Notes: a model not told the origin generated them from the letters alone. DNA of 64,000 nucleotides from Alkalihalobacillus sp. LMS39 (GCF_022812285.1 NZ_CP093300.1:2046001-2110000), one strand, 5' to 3'; positions 8,738 to 17,422 are shown, counted from the stretch's first letter. Made by a program: numbers and translations.

Positions 8738-9190
8738 ATGAAAAAATTACTTGTTGTGAATGGACCGAATTTAAATCGTTTAGGATTGCGTGAACCAGAA
8801 ATATATGGACGGGTCACTTTGGCAGAGCTGGAACAGTCGATTATCGATATTGGGAAAGAACATGAGTTTGAAATCACTTGTCGACAATCCAATCATGAAG
8901 GAGACATTATCGACTGGATTCATAAAGCACAAGATGAAAACGTAAACGGTATCATTTTGAATCCTGCTGCGTTTACTCATTATAGCTATGCAATTCGAGA
9001 TGCGATTGCAAGTATCGATGTGCCTGTCATTGAAGTTCATATATCGAATGTTCATAAAAGAGAAGAATTCCGTCATACATCTGTAACAGCACCTGTCACA
9101 ACAGGACAAATTGTTGGATTTGGATTATCAGGTTATAAATTAGCTGTATTGGCGTTTAAGGAAAGGGGAAAGCAAGATGAGTCGAATTGA
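8738..9190 (+). CDS. aroQ: 3-Dehydroquinate dehydratase, type II
   Basis: Shikimate-pathway enzyme that dehydrates 3-dehydroquinate to 3-dehydroshikimate; type II enzymes form dodecamers. The 150-aa product has the family signature NGPNLNRLG with the catalytic Tyr in the following flexible loop (PEIYG). NPAAFTHYS lies in the substrate pocket, and the catalytic His lies in EVHISNVHKREEFRH. The gene overlaps pepP by 14 bp, showing translational coupling, and this order is the same in B. subtilis. Confidence 0.96.
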   Translation: MKKLLVVNGPNLNRLGLREPEIYGRVTLAELEQSIIDIGKEHEFEITCRQSNHEGDIIDWIHKAQDENVNGIILNPAAFTHYSYAIRDAIASIDVPVIEVHISNVHKREEFRHTSVTAPVTTGQIVGFGLSGYKLAVLAFKERGKQDESN

Positions 9191-10244
9191 GCGTTTACGT
9201 GAGTTATTTAAAGAACATGAGGTTGATGGTATTTTAATTGATAGTCCTTATAACAGAAGATATATTGCGAATTTTACAGGGACGGCTGGTGCTGTAGTAA
9301 TTTCAGAAAAAGAAGCGAAATTCATTACTGATTTTCGTTATACAGACCAAGCGAAAGAACAAGCGGTCGGATTTGAAGTTGTTCAACATTCAGGAGCTAT
9401 TTACACCGAAATTGCAAAACAAGTGGCTGACATGGGTATAAAAAAATTAGGGTTTGAACAAGAGCATGTTACATACCAATCCTATGATATTTATAAGAAA
9501 AATATTTCGTGTGACCTTGTCCCTGTCACAGGGGTAGTGGAAGAGTTACGCTTAATTAAAGATGAATCAGAAATTCAAATTATGACAGAGGCCGCTCAAA
9601 TTGCTGATGCTGCTTATGACCATATTACATCATTTATTCGAGCAGGGATGTCTGAGCTTGATGTTTCTAATGAGCTTGAGTTCTTTATGAGAAAACAAGG
9701 AGCAGCGTCTTCTTCTTTTGATATTATTGTCGCTTCAGGTATTCGGTCGGCGTTTCCGCATGGTGTCGCATCCGATAAGATTATTCAAAAAGGTGAGTTA
9801 GTTACTCTTGATTTTGGTGCTTATTATAAAGGGTATTGTTCAGATATTACACGTACGTTAGCGATTGGCCAAGTTAGTGACGAGCTAGTGAAGATTTATA
9901 ACACAGTAAAGGAAGCTCAGCAACGCGGCATGGACCAAATCAAACCAGGGTTAACAGGGAAACAAGCCGATGCGATTACACGTGATTATATTACAGAGCA
10001 AGGATACGGCGAATATTTTGGTCATTCAACAGGACATGGCTTAGGTATGGAAGTTCATGAAGCACCAGGTTTATCGGTGAAATCAGATGTTGTGTTACGG
10101 CCTGGAATGGTTGTTACGGTTGAACCAGGTATTTATATTTCTGGTGTTGGCGGAACTCGTATTGAAGATGATACATTGATTACAGAGAATGGAAATCGTT
10201 CGTTTACAAAGTCAACAAAAGAATTATTATTTGTCGGTGAATAA
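9177..10244 (+). CDS. pepP: Xaa-Pro aminopeptidase / proline peptidase
   Basis: M24 metallopeptidase of 355 aa with a creatinase-like N-terminal domain followed by the pita-bread catalytic domain. Metal ligands are visible in order: Asp in TLDFGAYYKGYCSD, His in GHSTGHGLGMEVHEAP, Glu in VTVEPGIYI and Glu in GGTRIEDD. It cleaves N-terminal residues or dipeptides next to proline in the cytoplasm. It overlaps aroQ and is followed by efp, the conserved yqhS-yqhT-efp order of Bacilli. Confidence 0.94.
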   Translation: MSRIERLRELFKEHEVDGILIDSPYNRRYIANFTGTAGAVVISEKEAKFITDFRYTDQAKEQAVGFEVVQHSGAIYTEIAKQVADMGIKKLGFEQEHVTYQSYDIYKKNISCDLVPVTGVVEELRLIKDESEIQIMTEAAQIADAAYDHITSFIRAGMSELDVSNELEFFMRKQGAASSSFDIIVASGIRSAFPHGVASDKIIQKGELVTLDFGAYYKGYCSDITRTLAIGQVSDELVKIYNTVKEAQQRGMDQIKPGLTGKQADAITRDYITEQGYGEYFGHSTGHGLGMEVHEAPGLSVKSDVVLRPGMVVTVEPGIYISGVGGTRIEDDTLITENGNRSFTKSTKELLFVGE

Positions 10245-10308
10245 TTAAAAAACATGTGGTATAGTTTAATTTGAGAGATGTAGTACATACAGATGGAGGA
10301 ACTATTTT

Positions 10309-10866
10309 ATGATTTCGGTTAATGATTTTAAAACAGGTTTAACGATTGAAGTGGATGGAGGCATCTGGCAAGTGATGGAATTCCAACATGTAAAGCCAGG
10401 TAAAGGAGCGGCGTTTGTTCGTTCGAAACTTCGTAATCTTCGTACAGGAGCTGTTCAAGAAAAAACATTCCGTGCAGGTGAAAAGGTAGCGAAAGCACAT
10501 ATCGAAAACCGTCGCATGCAGTATTTATATGCTAGTGGTGATGTGCATACATTTATGGACAACGAATCTTATGAGCAAATTGAACTGACTTCTTCTCAAA
10601 TTGAGTATGAATTAAAGTTCTTAAAAGAAAATATGGATGTTCAAATTATGCAGTATCAAGGTGAAATGTTAGGGATTGAAGTGCCTAACACGGTTGAACT
10701 TGAAGTAACAGAAACGGAACCAGGCATTAAAGGTGATACGGCAAGCGGAGGAACAAAACCTGCCACATTAGAAACAGGCTTAACAGTACAAGTGCCGTTC
10801 TTTGTAAACCAAGGAGATGTTCTTATTATTGACACTCGCAATGCCGCTTATGTTTCTAGAGCGTAA
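10309..10866 (+). CDS. efp: Elongation factor P
   Basis: Translation factor of 185 aa that rescues ribosomes stalled at polyproline. It has the KOW-like N-terminal domain and two OB domains. Lys32 at the tip of the loop [10 protein letters not shown] is the site modified in many species; in B. subtilis it carries 5-aminopentanol. The C-terminal signature [21 protein letters not shown]-like end is intact. ATGGAGGAAC precedes the ATG. A long terminator hairpin follows. Confidence 0.97.
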   Translation: MISVNDFKTGLTIEVDGGIWQVMEFQHVKPGKGAAFVRSKLRNLRTGAVQEKTFRAGEKVAKAHIENRRMQYLYASGDVHTFMDNESYEQIELTSSQIEYELKFLKENMDVQIMQYQGEMLGIEVPNTVELEVTETEPGIKGDTASGGTKPATLETGLTVQVPFFVNQGDVLIIDTRNAAYVSRA

Positions 10867-10883
10867 TAATTGAATGTATGATA

Positions 10884-10924
10884 AAAGAGTTGGAAATCCA
10901 AAGGATTTTCAGCTCTTTTTTTTG
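10884..10924 (+). terminator. Intrinsic terminator of efp
   Basis: A 13-bp stem with two G-T wobbles (GAGTTGGAAATCC / GGATTTTCAGCTC) and an AAA loop is followed by eight T. Confidence 0.9.
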
Positions 10925-10928
10925 TTTA

Positions 10929-11139
10929 TTGTTGTTTATGCTAAATAAGCGGCCACAAAAACCGTTATCTGTGAACATTGCTAGCGTTTTGGAACGTTGG
11001 AGGACACAGGAGCCGTTAATCATAATATATCGCTAGGAATAGAGTGGCTTTTGCGTGAATAAGCGCTCCTGTGGCCGCTAAAAAACGGAAACCCGTATCA
11101 TGTTCACAAATAACGGCTGTTCTGACCGCAAAAATGAGA
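10929..11139 (+). repeat. Dispersed structured repeat, family 1, copy 1
   Basis: A 211-bp intergenic element also present at 38788-38998 in the same orientation, with no indels and ten substitutions (about 95% identity). It contains several complementary arms. AGCGGCCACA (10948-10957) pairs with TGTGGCCGCT (11070-11079). CCGTTATCTGTGAACAT (10962-10978) pairs with 11100-11116 with one mismatch. CACAGGAGC (11005-11013) pairs with GCTCCTGTG (11065-11073). No open reading frame of interest is present. It fills most of the 405-bp gap between efp and yqhV. Confidence 0.9.
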
Positions 11140-11156
11140 AATGGCTGACACATTCT

Positions 11157-11188
11157 ACAAAAAACGGCAATGGCCGTTTTTTCTTTTT
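11157..11188 (+). terminator. Hairpin terminator after the family 1 repeat
   Basis: AAAACGGC and GCCGTTTT form a short stem followed by a T-rich run. It lies just outside the conserved part of the repeat and is specific to copy 1. Confidence 0.6.
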
Positions 11189-11271
11189 TGTTTCGAAGCT
11201 AGTTCTTGTTCTTAATCTAATCCTGACAACATAGGTTGTACAAAGAGAACATTGTAGAGGGTGGAAAAAAG

Positions 11272-11553
11272 ATGAAATCGATATTTTCAGGATTAGAAGC
11301 TGCTGTGTTAGGGATGGTACTTATCCGAATTATTTCCGGATTAATCGAATTATCCGCAGCAGCCCTTATGTTTCGGTTTAATAGTGTGGAAAAAGCGGTA
11401 GCGATTAATGCATTATTAGCCGTTGTTGGCCCTGTCGTATTAATCTCTACGATGGCCATTGGACTTGTTGGAATGGCAGATAAGCTTTCAGTTGGGAAGC
11501 TATTGTTCATTGGGGCGGGTGTCGCACTAATCTTAGTCGGTTTGCGTAAGTAA
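11272..11553 (+). CDS. yqhV: YqhV family membrane protein
   Basis: Small integral membrane protein of 93 aa. Its hydrophobic segments are at about residues 7-30, 40-60 and 70-90. The ATG at 11272 is chosen because GAGGGTGG lies about 7 nt upstream. In B. subtilis yqhV sits at the same place between efp and spoIIIAA, and a DUF2619-type assignment fits. Function is unknown. The sigma-E promoter for spoIIIA begins immediately after its stop codon. Confidence 0.8.
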   Translation: MKSIFSGLEAAVLGMVLIRIISGLIELSAAALMFRFNSVEKAVAINALLAVVGPVVLISTMAIGLVGMADKLSVGKLLFIGAGVALILVGLRK

Positions 11554-11556
11554 ATA

Positions 11557-11585
11557 GTCATATTCTTGTCCATCTCACATACATT
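11557..11585 (+). promoter_or_regulatory. Candidate sigma-E promoter of the spoIIIA operon
   Basis: TCATATT (11558-11564) and CATACATT (11578-11585) match the mother-cell sigma-E -35 and -10 consensus, with a 13-bp spacer, one base shorter than usual. The site is about 48 bp upstream of spoIIIAA, which is known to be sigma-E dependent in B. subtilis. Confidence 0.75.
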
Positions 11586-11632
11586 TTAGATAGAAGTGTT
11601 ACGTGAAAGCCGACAATGGGGGAGAGCCATAA

Positions 11633-12562
11633 ATGGAAGAAGTATATGTCGTATTACCTGAATCACTTCGTTCAGTGATTCGTCAATTTCCGTTTTCGTT
11701 ACATGAACAAATCGAAGAAATACGAGTTCGCATTCATCGACCGTTGGAAATTATAGCGGCGGGTAAGCCTTATTATCCTGAACGAAACGGCACAAGTTAT
11801 ATTGTCACTCGAGAAGATGCAAAGCATTTGTTAAATCAATTAAGTCAATATTCCTTGTATGCGTTTGAGGAAGAATTAAAGCAAGGATATATTACGATCC
11901 GTGGTGGTCACCGTGTTGGACTAGCAGGTAAAGTCATTGTTGAAAATGGACAGGTTAAAGCGTTAAAAGAAATTAGCTCCTATAATATCCGAATTGCTAA
12001 ACAAAAGATTGGTGTAGCCCAAAGGCTTATCCCACACATTTATGATGGAGGCTGGTTAAACACATTGTTAATTGGCCCTCCACAAACTGGAAAAACAACG
12101 ATGCTTCGGGATATTGCTAGATTGATTAGCTATGGCTCAAAAAAAGCGAATATCCCTCCAAGTAAGGTGGGGATCGTGGATGAACGTTCGGAAATTGCAG
12201 CATGCGTTCATGGTATTCCGCAGCATGATTTAGGCAGTCGGGTTGATGTGTTAGATGGATGCCCGAAAGCAGATGGCATGATGATGCTTATTCGTTCGAT
12301 GAGTCCTGATGTTTTAATTGTTGATGAAATTGGACGAAAAGAAGATGCTGTTGCCATTCATGAAGCGGTAAATGCGGGCGTCCAGTTGATAACTACGATA
12401 CATGGATTTGATATGGAAGATATTGAACATCGTCCCATCGTTAAGGAATTACTCGAAATGAAAGTGTTTGACCGATGCATTGAATTAGCTAAAGGCGAAA
12501 GAGCAGGAACGATAAAGAGAATAAGAAATAGCGGAAAGAAAGATGTGGTGAAGGTCATTTGA
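11633..12562 (+). CDS. spoIIIAA: Stage III sporulation protein AA, ATPase
   Basis: Mother-cell ATPase of 309 aa for the SpoIIIA-SpoIIQ channel connecting mother cell and forespore. It resembles secretion ATPases of type II and IV systems. Walker A is GPPQTGKTT near residue 146. A Walker-B-like VLIVDEIGR follows near residue 228, with a downstream histidine box TTIHGFDMED. GGGGGAG precedes the ATG. First of eight genes with short gaps or overlaps; it overlaps spoIIIAB by 4 bp. Confidence 0.96.
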   Translation: MEEVYVVLPESLRSVIRQFPFSLHEQIEEIRVRIHRPLEIIAAGKPYYPERNGTSYIVTREDAKHLLNQLSQYSLYAFEEELKQGYITIRGGHRVGLAGKVIVENGQVKALKEISSYNIRIAKQKIGVAQRLIPHIYDGGWLNTLLIGPPQTGKTTMLRDIARLISYGSKKANIPPSKVGIVDERSEIAACVHGIPQHDLGSRVDVLDGCPKADGMMMLIRSMSPDVLIVDEIGRKEDAVAIHEAVNAGVQLITTIHGFDMEDIEHRPIVKELLEMKVFDRCIELAKGERAGTIKRIRNSGKKDVVKVI

Positions 12563-13071
12563 AGCTATTAGGGGCTATCATCATTTTGCTCGGTTCGACA
12601 TGGGTAGGGTTTGAATTTGCCAAACGTCTTAGTGAACGACCAAGACAACTTCGCCACCTAAAAGTGGCGTTACAATCACTAGAAGCGGAGATTATGTATG
12701 GGATGACCCCGTTAGCTGAGGCGAGTGCGAATTTAGCGAAGCAATTGCCGAAACCAATGAGATACTTATTTGAACGCTTTTCGCATCATTTACTCAATCA
12801 AGAAGAAAGTGTGGCGAAAGCGTGGGAGGAAAGTCTTGTGGAAACATGGCATCTCACCTCTTTAGTTCAATCAGAATTTGAAATTATGAAACAATTCGGA
12901 TTCACACTTGGCCAGCATGATAGAGCCAATCAACAAAAGCAAATACGCTTAACATTAGCCCATCTTGAACGTGAAGAAGGGGATGCATTAGAAAAGCAAA
13001 GACGTTATGAAAAAATGATAAAGAGCCTTGGGTTTTTATCAGGTCTACTCATTATTATTTTAATGCTGTAA
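12559..13071 (+). CDS. spoIIIAB: Stage III sporulation protein AB
   Basis: A 170-aa protein with an N-terminal membrane helix (LLGAIIILLGSTWVGFEFA), a helical cytoplasmic domain and a hydrophobic C-terminus. It resembles the GspF fold of type II secretion. The TTG start at 12559 overlaps the spoIIIAA stop, indicating translational coupling. Its position in the operon is as in B. subtilis. Confidence 0.93.
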   Translation: MKLLGAIIILLGSTWVGFEFAKRLSERPRQLRHLKVALQSLEAEIMYGMTPLAEASANLAKQLPKPMRYLFERFSHHLLNQEESVAKAWEESLVETWHLTSLVQSEFEIMKQFGFTLGQHDRANQQKQIRLTLAHLEREEGDALEKQRRYEKMIKSLGFLSGLLIIILML

Positions 13072-13115
13072 GTCCAATGGAACGGATAAATGATGGACAA
13101 GAGGAGGAGAGATGA

Positions 13116-13322
13116 GTGGCTTATGATGTAAATACAATCTTTCAAATTGCTGGAATCGGCATTGTAGTTGCCATGATTCATACAGTTTTAAAGCAAATGG
13201 GCAAAGAAGATTGGGCACATTGGGTTACCCTCATTGGGTTTGTTGTCGTGTTATATATGGTGGCCTCAATTGTAGATGACTTATTTCAAAAAATTAAAGG
13301 CGTTTTCCTCCTTCAAGGATAA
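13116..13322 (+). CDS. spoIIIAC: Stage III sporulation protein AC
   Basis: A 68-aa membrane protein with two hydrophobic helices and the conserved DVNTIFQIAGIGIVVAM start and VDDLFQKIKGVFLLQG end. It is a component of the mother-cell channel. Translation begins at GTG 13116 behind AGAGGAGGAG; an ATG at 13111 leads to a stop within a few codons. Length equals that of B. subtilis SpoIIIAC. Confidence 0.94.
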   Translation: MAYDVNTIFQIAGIGIVVAMIHTVLKQMGKEDWAHWVTLIGFVVVLYMVASIVDDLFQKIKGVFLLQG

Positions 13323-13334
13323 TGCAGGGGGGTG

Positions 13335-13730
13335 ATGACCATTGAAATCATTCAAATTGTAGGGTTAGGACTAGTAACCACGTTCCTAGCCCTCGTAGTG
13401 AAAGAACAAAAACCTATTTTCGCCTTTTTATTAACGGTCTTTGTCGGTGTACTCATATTTTTATTTTTAATAGATGAAATTTCAAGAGTTTTACAGATGT
13501 TAGAGCAAATTGCGGTGACAGCCAATATCAATATGGTGTATTTACAAACCATATTAAAAATTATTGGTATTGCTTATATTTCAGAATTTGGAGCTCAAAT
13601 TGCGAAAGATGCTGGACAAGCAGCGATTGCATCAAAAATTGAATTAGCTGGAAAAGTGCTCATTATGGTCATGGCGATCCCGATATTAACAGCCATAATT
13701 GAAATGCTCATCTCGTTAATTCCAAATTAA
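13335..13730 (+). CDS. spoIIIAD: Stage III sporulation protein AD
   Basis: Polytopic membrane protein of 131 aa beginning MTIEIIQIVGLGL, which aligns with the B. subtilis start. Membrane segments lie at about residues 5-22, 28-48, 70-85 and 100-125. The motif NMVYLQTILKIIGIAYISEF is strongly conserved. The start codon is slightly uncertain because the GGGGGG run lies very close to the ATG at 13335; a GTG at 13332 is also in frame. Part of the SpoIIIA channel. Confidence 0.93.
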   Translation: MTIEIIQIVGLGLVTTFLALVVKEQKPIFAFLLTVFVGVLIFLFLIDEISRVLQMLEQIAVTANINMVYLQTILKIIGIAYISEFGAQIAKDAGQAAIASKIELAGKVLIMVMAIPILTAIIEMLISLIPN

Positions 13731-13759
13731 TGTACAAGCTCTAAAAGGGGGGTGAATGG

Positions 13760-14932
13760 ATGCGAGTCGTTTTTCTAACATTAGCAATCTTTTTTTCAAT
13801 TCTTCCTGTCGTTGTTGTTGCGGAAACAGTAGACAAGCCTCCTGACCAAGGATTTGTGGAGCAACAGCTTGACCAACTTGGATTAGATGAAATCGGTAAG
13901 TATTGGGATGAAATTGCGAATGAATACGGAGGATTTTTACCAGAAAGTCAAAAAGGGTCGTTAATGGATTTTCTTCGTGGGGAGAAAAACTTCTCCATTA
14001 AAGAATGGCTCATTGGGTTTTTACGATTTTTACTTCACGAGTTATTAGTCAATGGAAAATTGTTAGGTATGCTTATTTTGTTAACGGTTTTCTCAATGAT
14101 ATTACAAACGTTGCAAAATGCGTTTGAGCAACATTCAATAGGTAAAGTGGCCTACGCGATTACGTATATGGTCCTCATAATTTTAGCACTAAATAGCTTT
14201 CATGTAGCGATTACGTACGCTGTGGAAGCGATAGATAATATGATTCATTTTATGATTGCTTTAATCCCGCTATTGTTAGCGTTAATGGCATCCATCGGTA
14301 GTATTACGTCTGTTGCGTTTTTTCACCCTCTTATCGTGTTTTTAGTTAATACAAGCGGATTATTAATTCAAAATTTTGTAATGCCATTGTTGTTTTTATC
14401 AGCATTATTAAGCATTGTTAGTACACTCACTTCTCATTATAAAGTGACAAAGCTAGCCAATTTTTTAAGAAATATAAGCATCGGTGCTTTAGGTCTTTTT
14501 TTAACGGTGTTTCTAGGCGTAATTTCCGTACAAGGGGCGACAAGTGCTGCAGCTGATGGAATTACGATTCGAACAGCGAAGTTCGTCGCAGGTAATTTTG
14601 TTCCTGTTGTCGGTCGAATGTTTACCGATGCTGCGGATACAGTCATGAGTGCTAGCGTGTTATTAAAAAATACAGTTGGGATAGCTGGATTAGCGATACT
14701 CATCTTGTTATGTGCCTTCCCTGCAATAAAAGTATTGTCTCTTGCTTTAATTTTTAACATCGCAGCTGCTATTTTACAACCGCTTGGTGGTGGACCAATT
14801 ATTGATTGTTTAACGATTATCGGAAAATCGGTTATTTATATATTTGCCGCACTCGCCACAGTGTGCTTAATGTTTTTCCTAGCGGTGACGATTGTTATAG
14901 CAGCAGGTAATGTGTCACTTATGATGAGGTAA
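13760..14932 (+). CDS. spoIIIAE: Stage III sporulation protein AE
   Basis: A 390-aa protein with a predicted N-terminal signal sequence (MRVVFLTLAIFFSILPVVVVA), a short extracytoplasmic segment, then about seven membrane helices from residue 110 onward. It is the largest membrane part of the mother-cell side of the feeding-tube complex. AAAGGGGGGTG precedes the ATG. It lies between spoIIIAD and spoIIIAF with 29- and 16-bp gaps. Confidence 0.95.
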   Translation: MRVVFLTLAIFFSILPVVVVAETVDKPPDQGFVEQQLDQLGLDEIGKYWDEIANEYGGFLPESQKGSLMDFLRGEKNFSIKEWLIGFLRFLLHELLVNGKLLGMLILLTVFSMILQTLQNAFEQHSIGKVAYAITYMVLIILALNSFHVAITYAVEAIDNMIHFMIALIPLLLALMASIGSITSVAFFHPLIVFLVNTSGLLIQNFVMPLLFLSALLSIVSTLTSHYKVTKLANFLRNISIGALGLFLTVFLGVISVQGATSAAADGITIRTAKFVAGNFVPVVGRMFTDAADTVMSASVLLKNTVGIAGLAILILLCAFPAIKVLSLALIFNIAAAILQPLGGGPIIDCLTIIGKSVIYIFAALATVCLMFFLAVTIVIAAGNVSLMMR

Positions 14933-14948
14933 AGGAGGGGGATGGTAA

Positions 14949-15593
14949 ATGGGTGTTTTAACCGATTGGCTAACAAATATCATTCTTCTTATCTTGCTGG
15001 CAACGATTATCGAGTTATTATTACCGAATTCCAGCATGCAACGATATGTCAAGATGGTCGTCGGATTATTGTTGCTAGTTGTACTACTAAACCCTGTTCT
15101 ATCAATCTTTTCAAAGGATATAGGTGAGTTTTTACCTATGTTAGAGGACAACCATACTTCAAATTTATCATTAGAAAATTCTATAGAATCAAAGAAAATA
15201 GAAATAGAAATGGGACAACGTGCATATATTTTTGAAGAGGTGGCTGTCCAACTGGAAAGACAAGTGGAAGAGGAGTTGATTGAAAGGTTTGATGTAGAGA
15301 TGAAGGAACTTAAACTTTCTGTGAAGGAAATCCCTGTTCATGCTGATAGTCCAGAAGAAGCAATTGAAGAAGTGAAGGTTCACTTAATAAAACAAGACAA
15401 TTTAAAAGAAGAAGGGCAACATCAAGAATTAGTGGAAGCTGTCCCTGTTGTCTCCATTAATGTAGATGAACAACCTGAAACAAAAGAAGTTGGCGAGAAC
15501 CTCGATATAACATCAATTGTTTTGTTTTTATCAGAAGAATGGGACATTCCAAAAGACATGATTTCTGTAACATGGGAAGGGGGCGAGCAGTAG
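14949..15593 (+). CDS. spoIIIAF: Stage III sporulation protein AF
   Basis: A 214-aa membrane protein with two N-terminal hydrophobic helices (residues about 10-25 and 35-55), then a Glu-rich soluble domain in the intermembrane space. Its C-terminus ends SVTWEGGEQ. The fold is related to ring-forming proteins of secretion systems. AAAGGAGGGGGATGG precedes the ATG. Its stop is followed after one base by the spoIIIAG start. Confidence 0.93.
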   Translation: MGVLTDWLTNIILLILLATIIELLLPNSSMQRYVKMVVGLLLLVVLLNPVLSIFSKDIGEFLPMLEDNHTSNLSLENSIESKKIEIEMGQRAYIFEEVAVQLERQVEEELIERFDVEMKELKLSVKEIPVHADSPEEAIEEVKVHLIKQDNLKEEGQHQELVEAVPVVSINVDEQPETKEVGENLDITSIVLFLSEEWDIPKDMISVTWEGGEQ

Positions 15594-15594
15594 C

Positions 15595-16254
15595 ATGGAC
15601 TCTGGCGAAAAGGATAAGCAATGGTTGAAGAAACTGTTTGAGAAGGGGGCAGGCAAAAACGGGAAACAGAGAATGCACTATGTTGTCATGATTCTATGTG
15701 TTGGTGTAGCTCTAATGATATTAGGAAATTTCTTTTCTAATGATGAGACATCTCCTACAAGTCAACCTGTTTTTAATTCAGACCAATCTTCCACAGACGA
15801 TCAACCAGTGTTCGGGCAAAGTGACAGTCCAGAACCAAATTCGATGAAAGATTATGAGATTCGCTATGAAAATCAACTTAAAGAAGTACTTGACCAAGTA
15901 GTTGGTGTTTCAGAAGTTTCGATTATGATTAACTTAGCTGAAACTGAAAGAAATGTATATGAACGAAATACAAATACGAAAGAACAAGTGACTGATGAAA
16001 CGGACCGTGAAGGTGGCAAACGGAAAGTGGAGGACACAACAAGAGATGAGCAAGTCGTTATCGTCCGAAATGGAGATAAGGAGGAAGCCATTCTTGTGAA
16101 ACAGGAAAAGCCAGAAATTAGAGGGGTTCTTGTTGTAGCCGAAGGAGTAGAAAACGCTCAAGTGAAAACATGGGTAGTAGAAGCGGTTAGTAGGGTACTA
16201 GATGTCCCTTCCCATCGCGTTTCCGTTCTACCGAAAAAATCAAAGGAGGAATAA
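15595..16254 (+). CDS. spoIIIAG: Stage III sporulation protein AG
   Basis: A 219-aa ring-forming protein with one membrane helix at about residues 27-45, a low-complexity Ser/Asp/Gln linker, then the ring-building-motif domain. In B. subtilis it forms a large ring between the two membranes of the forespore. GGGGGCGAG lies before the ATG. The insert rich in Glu, Arg and Thr (about residues 120-150) is typical of the family. Confidence 0.93.
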   Translation: MDSGEKDKQWLKKLFEKGAGKNGKQRMHYVVMILCVGVALMILGNFFSNDETSPTSQPVFNSDQSSTDDQPVFGQSDSPEPNSMKDYEIRYENQLKEVLDQVVGVSEVSIMINLAETERNVYERNTNTKEQVTDETDREGGKRKVEDTTRDEQVVIVRNGDKEEAILVKQEKPEIRGVLVVAEGVENAQVKTWVVEAVSRVLDVPSHRVSVLPKKSKEE

Positions 16255-16260
16255 GAAAAA

Positions 16261-16854
16261 ATGGTATTAAAAAGACAAACGGTATGGTTATTAACAATGT
16301 TAAGTTTAATTATTGTGTTATCTGCTTATTATATGACGTCTCCAGGAGAATCACTTGATTATGCATATACAGATGAGGAAAAAGGACTTGAAGAAAATAC
16401 GGATGTAACCGTGAGTGTAGATGAAGAGATGGATATGGACATGGAAGTTGTTCTTGAGGAAGCTGGAGAAGGAGATGGTGAGGCTGGAATGATTTCAGCA
16501 ATCTCAAGTGATGAAACATTTACTTCTCTTCGATTAGACCGTCAAGTATCAAGAGATAAATTACTAGAAAGCTATACAAATGTGATGACCTCAGGCGCAT
16601 CCGCTGAAGCGATTGCAGAAGCCGTTGACAAGCAAGAAGCATTGTTATCGATGCAACAACAGGAAGAAATGTTAGAAACATTAGTTCGTACGAAAGGATA
16701 TGAAGATGTTCTCGTCATTACTAAAGATGATAGAGTGAATGTGATTGTAAAAGCAGATGAGCTTTCTCGTGAAGAGGCCGTTGAAATTTTAGCTTTGGCT
16801 AGAGAACAATTAGGTGACAAGCACGTTCAAATAAGACACCAAGCTTCTAAATAA
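16261..16854 (+). CDS. spoIIIAH: Stage III sporulation protein AH
   Basis: Mother-cell partner of forespore SpoIIQ. It has an N-terminal membrane anchor (TVWLLTMLSLIIVLSAYYM), an acidic linker with many Asp, Glu and Met residues, then a YscJ-like ring domain. The product is 197 aa. AAAGGAGGAATAAG precedes the ATG. Last gene of the spoIIIA operon, followed by a hairpin. Confidence 0.94.
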   Translation: MVLKRQTVWLLTMLSLIIVLSAYYMTSPGESLDYAYTDEEKGLEENTDVTVSVDEEMDMDMEVVLEEAGEGDGEAGMISAISSDETFTSLRLDRQVSRDKLLESYTNVMTSGASAEAIAEAVDKQEALLSMQQQEEMLETLVRTKGYEDVLVITKDDRVNVIVKADELSREEAVEILALAREQLGDKHVQIRHQASK

Positions 16855-16879
16855 TAGTGGTTATGTTAGGTCAAACGTA

Positions 16880-16915
16880 GGGCCCCAATGTCAACAGACT
16901 ATTGGGGTCATTTCA
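16880..16915 (+). terminator. Probable terminator of the spoIIIA operon
   Basis: CCCCAAT / ATTGGGG form a 7-bp stem with an 11-nt loop. The tail is pyrimidine-rich but not a clean T run, so strength is uncertain. Confidence 0.55.
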
Positions 16916-17059
16916 TTCTCCATTCCTCTTTCTTTTGTTAAGAAATAACATGTTTTTGGATAAATTATGAATCCTGATTTGTTACATGCTATACTATACA
17001 AAGTGATTATGAGTAATCGCATGAAAAATGTCTACATTGAAAGGGAGAGATTGATAATA

Positions 17060-17422
17060 ATGGAATGGAATGACCTAACTGAAGGAGCAAAAGCAGTACT
17101 TGAACAAACACGGAATTTAAAAAATGACAATATTCAAATTGTAGAGTTTGAAGTTGGATTTAAGCAGGAGTTTGAAACAGAAAGTGGAAGTGTATATACA
17201 GTCTCAATTCAAGAGGAAGATTATGATAGCTTAAAACAGTTTACAAAAGAAAATGAGTACGGCGAAAAATACCATATGGCCCGAAATAAAAACATTGTAA
17301 AAATTATATTGTTGGAAAACGGAAAGATACCGGATAATTTATCAGAGTTTCCAGTGTTTCGCCAATATAAATTAGATGCGATTGCGAAAGAAGAAGAGCA
17401 GGTAGTAGAGGGTGAAGAATAA
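17060..17422 (+). CDS. Hypothetical protein between spoIIIAH and accB
   Basis: A 120-aa soluble, acidic protein that I do not recognise. It has no signal peptide or membrane helix. The composition is rich in Glu, Lys and Asn, with a C-terminal run of Glu and Val. The ATG at 17060 is chosen because AAGGGAGAG is about 10 nt upstream; a TTG at 17051 is too close to that site. It has its own terminator directly after the stop. In B. subtilis spoIIIAH is followed directly by accB, so this gene is an insertion relative to that order. Confidence 0.7.
   Translation: MEWNDLTEGAKAVLEQTRNLKNDNIQIVEFEVGFKQEFETESGSVYTVSIQEEDYDSLKQFTKENEYGEKYHMARNKNIVKIILLENGKIPDNLSEFPVFRQYKLDAIAKEEEQVVEGEE

Noticed and set aside
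14942-15127. Short plus-strand frame at the start of spoIIIAF
   Set aside because: The alternative frame at 14949 is full length and matches SpoIIIAF.
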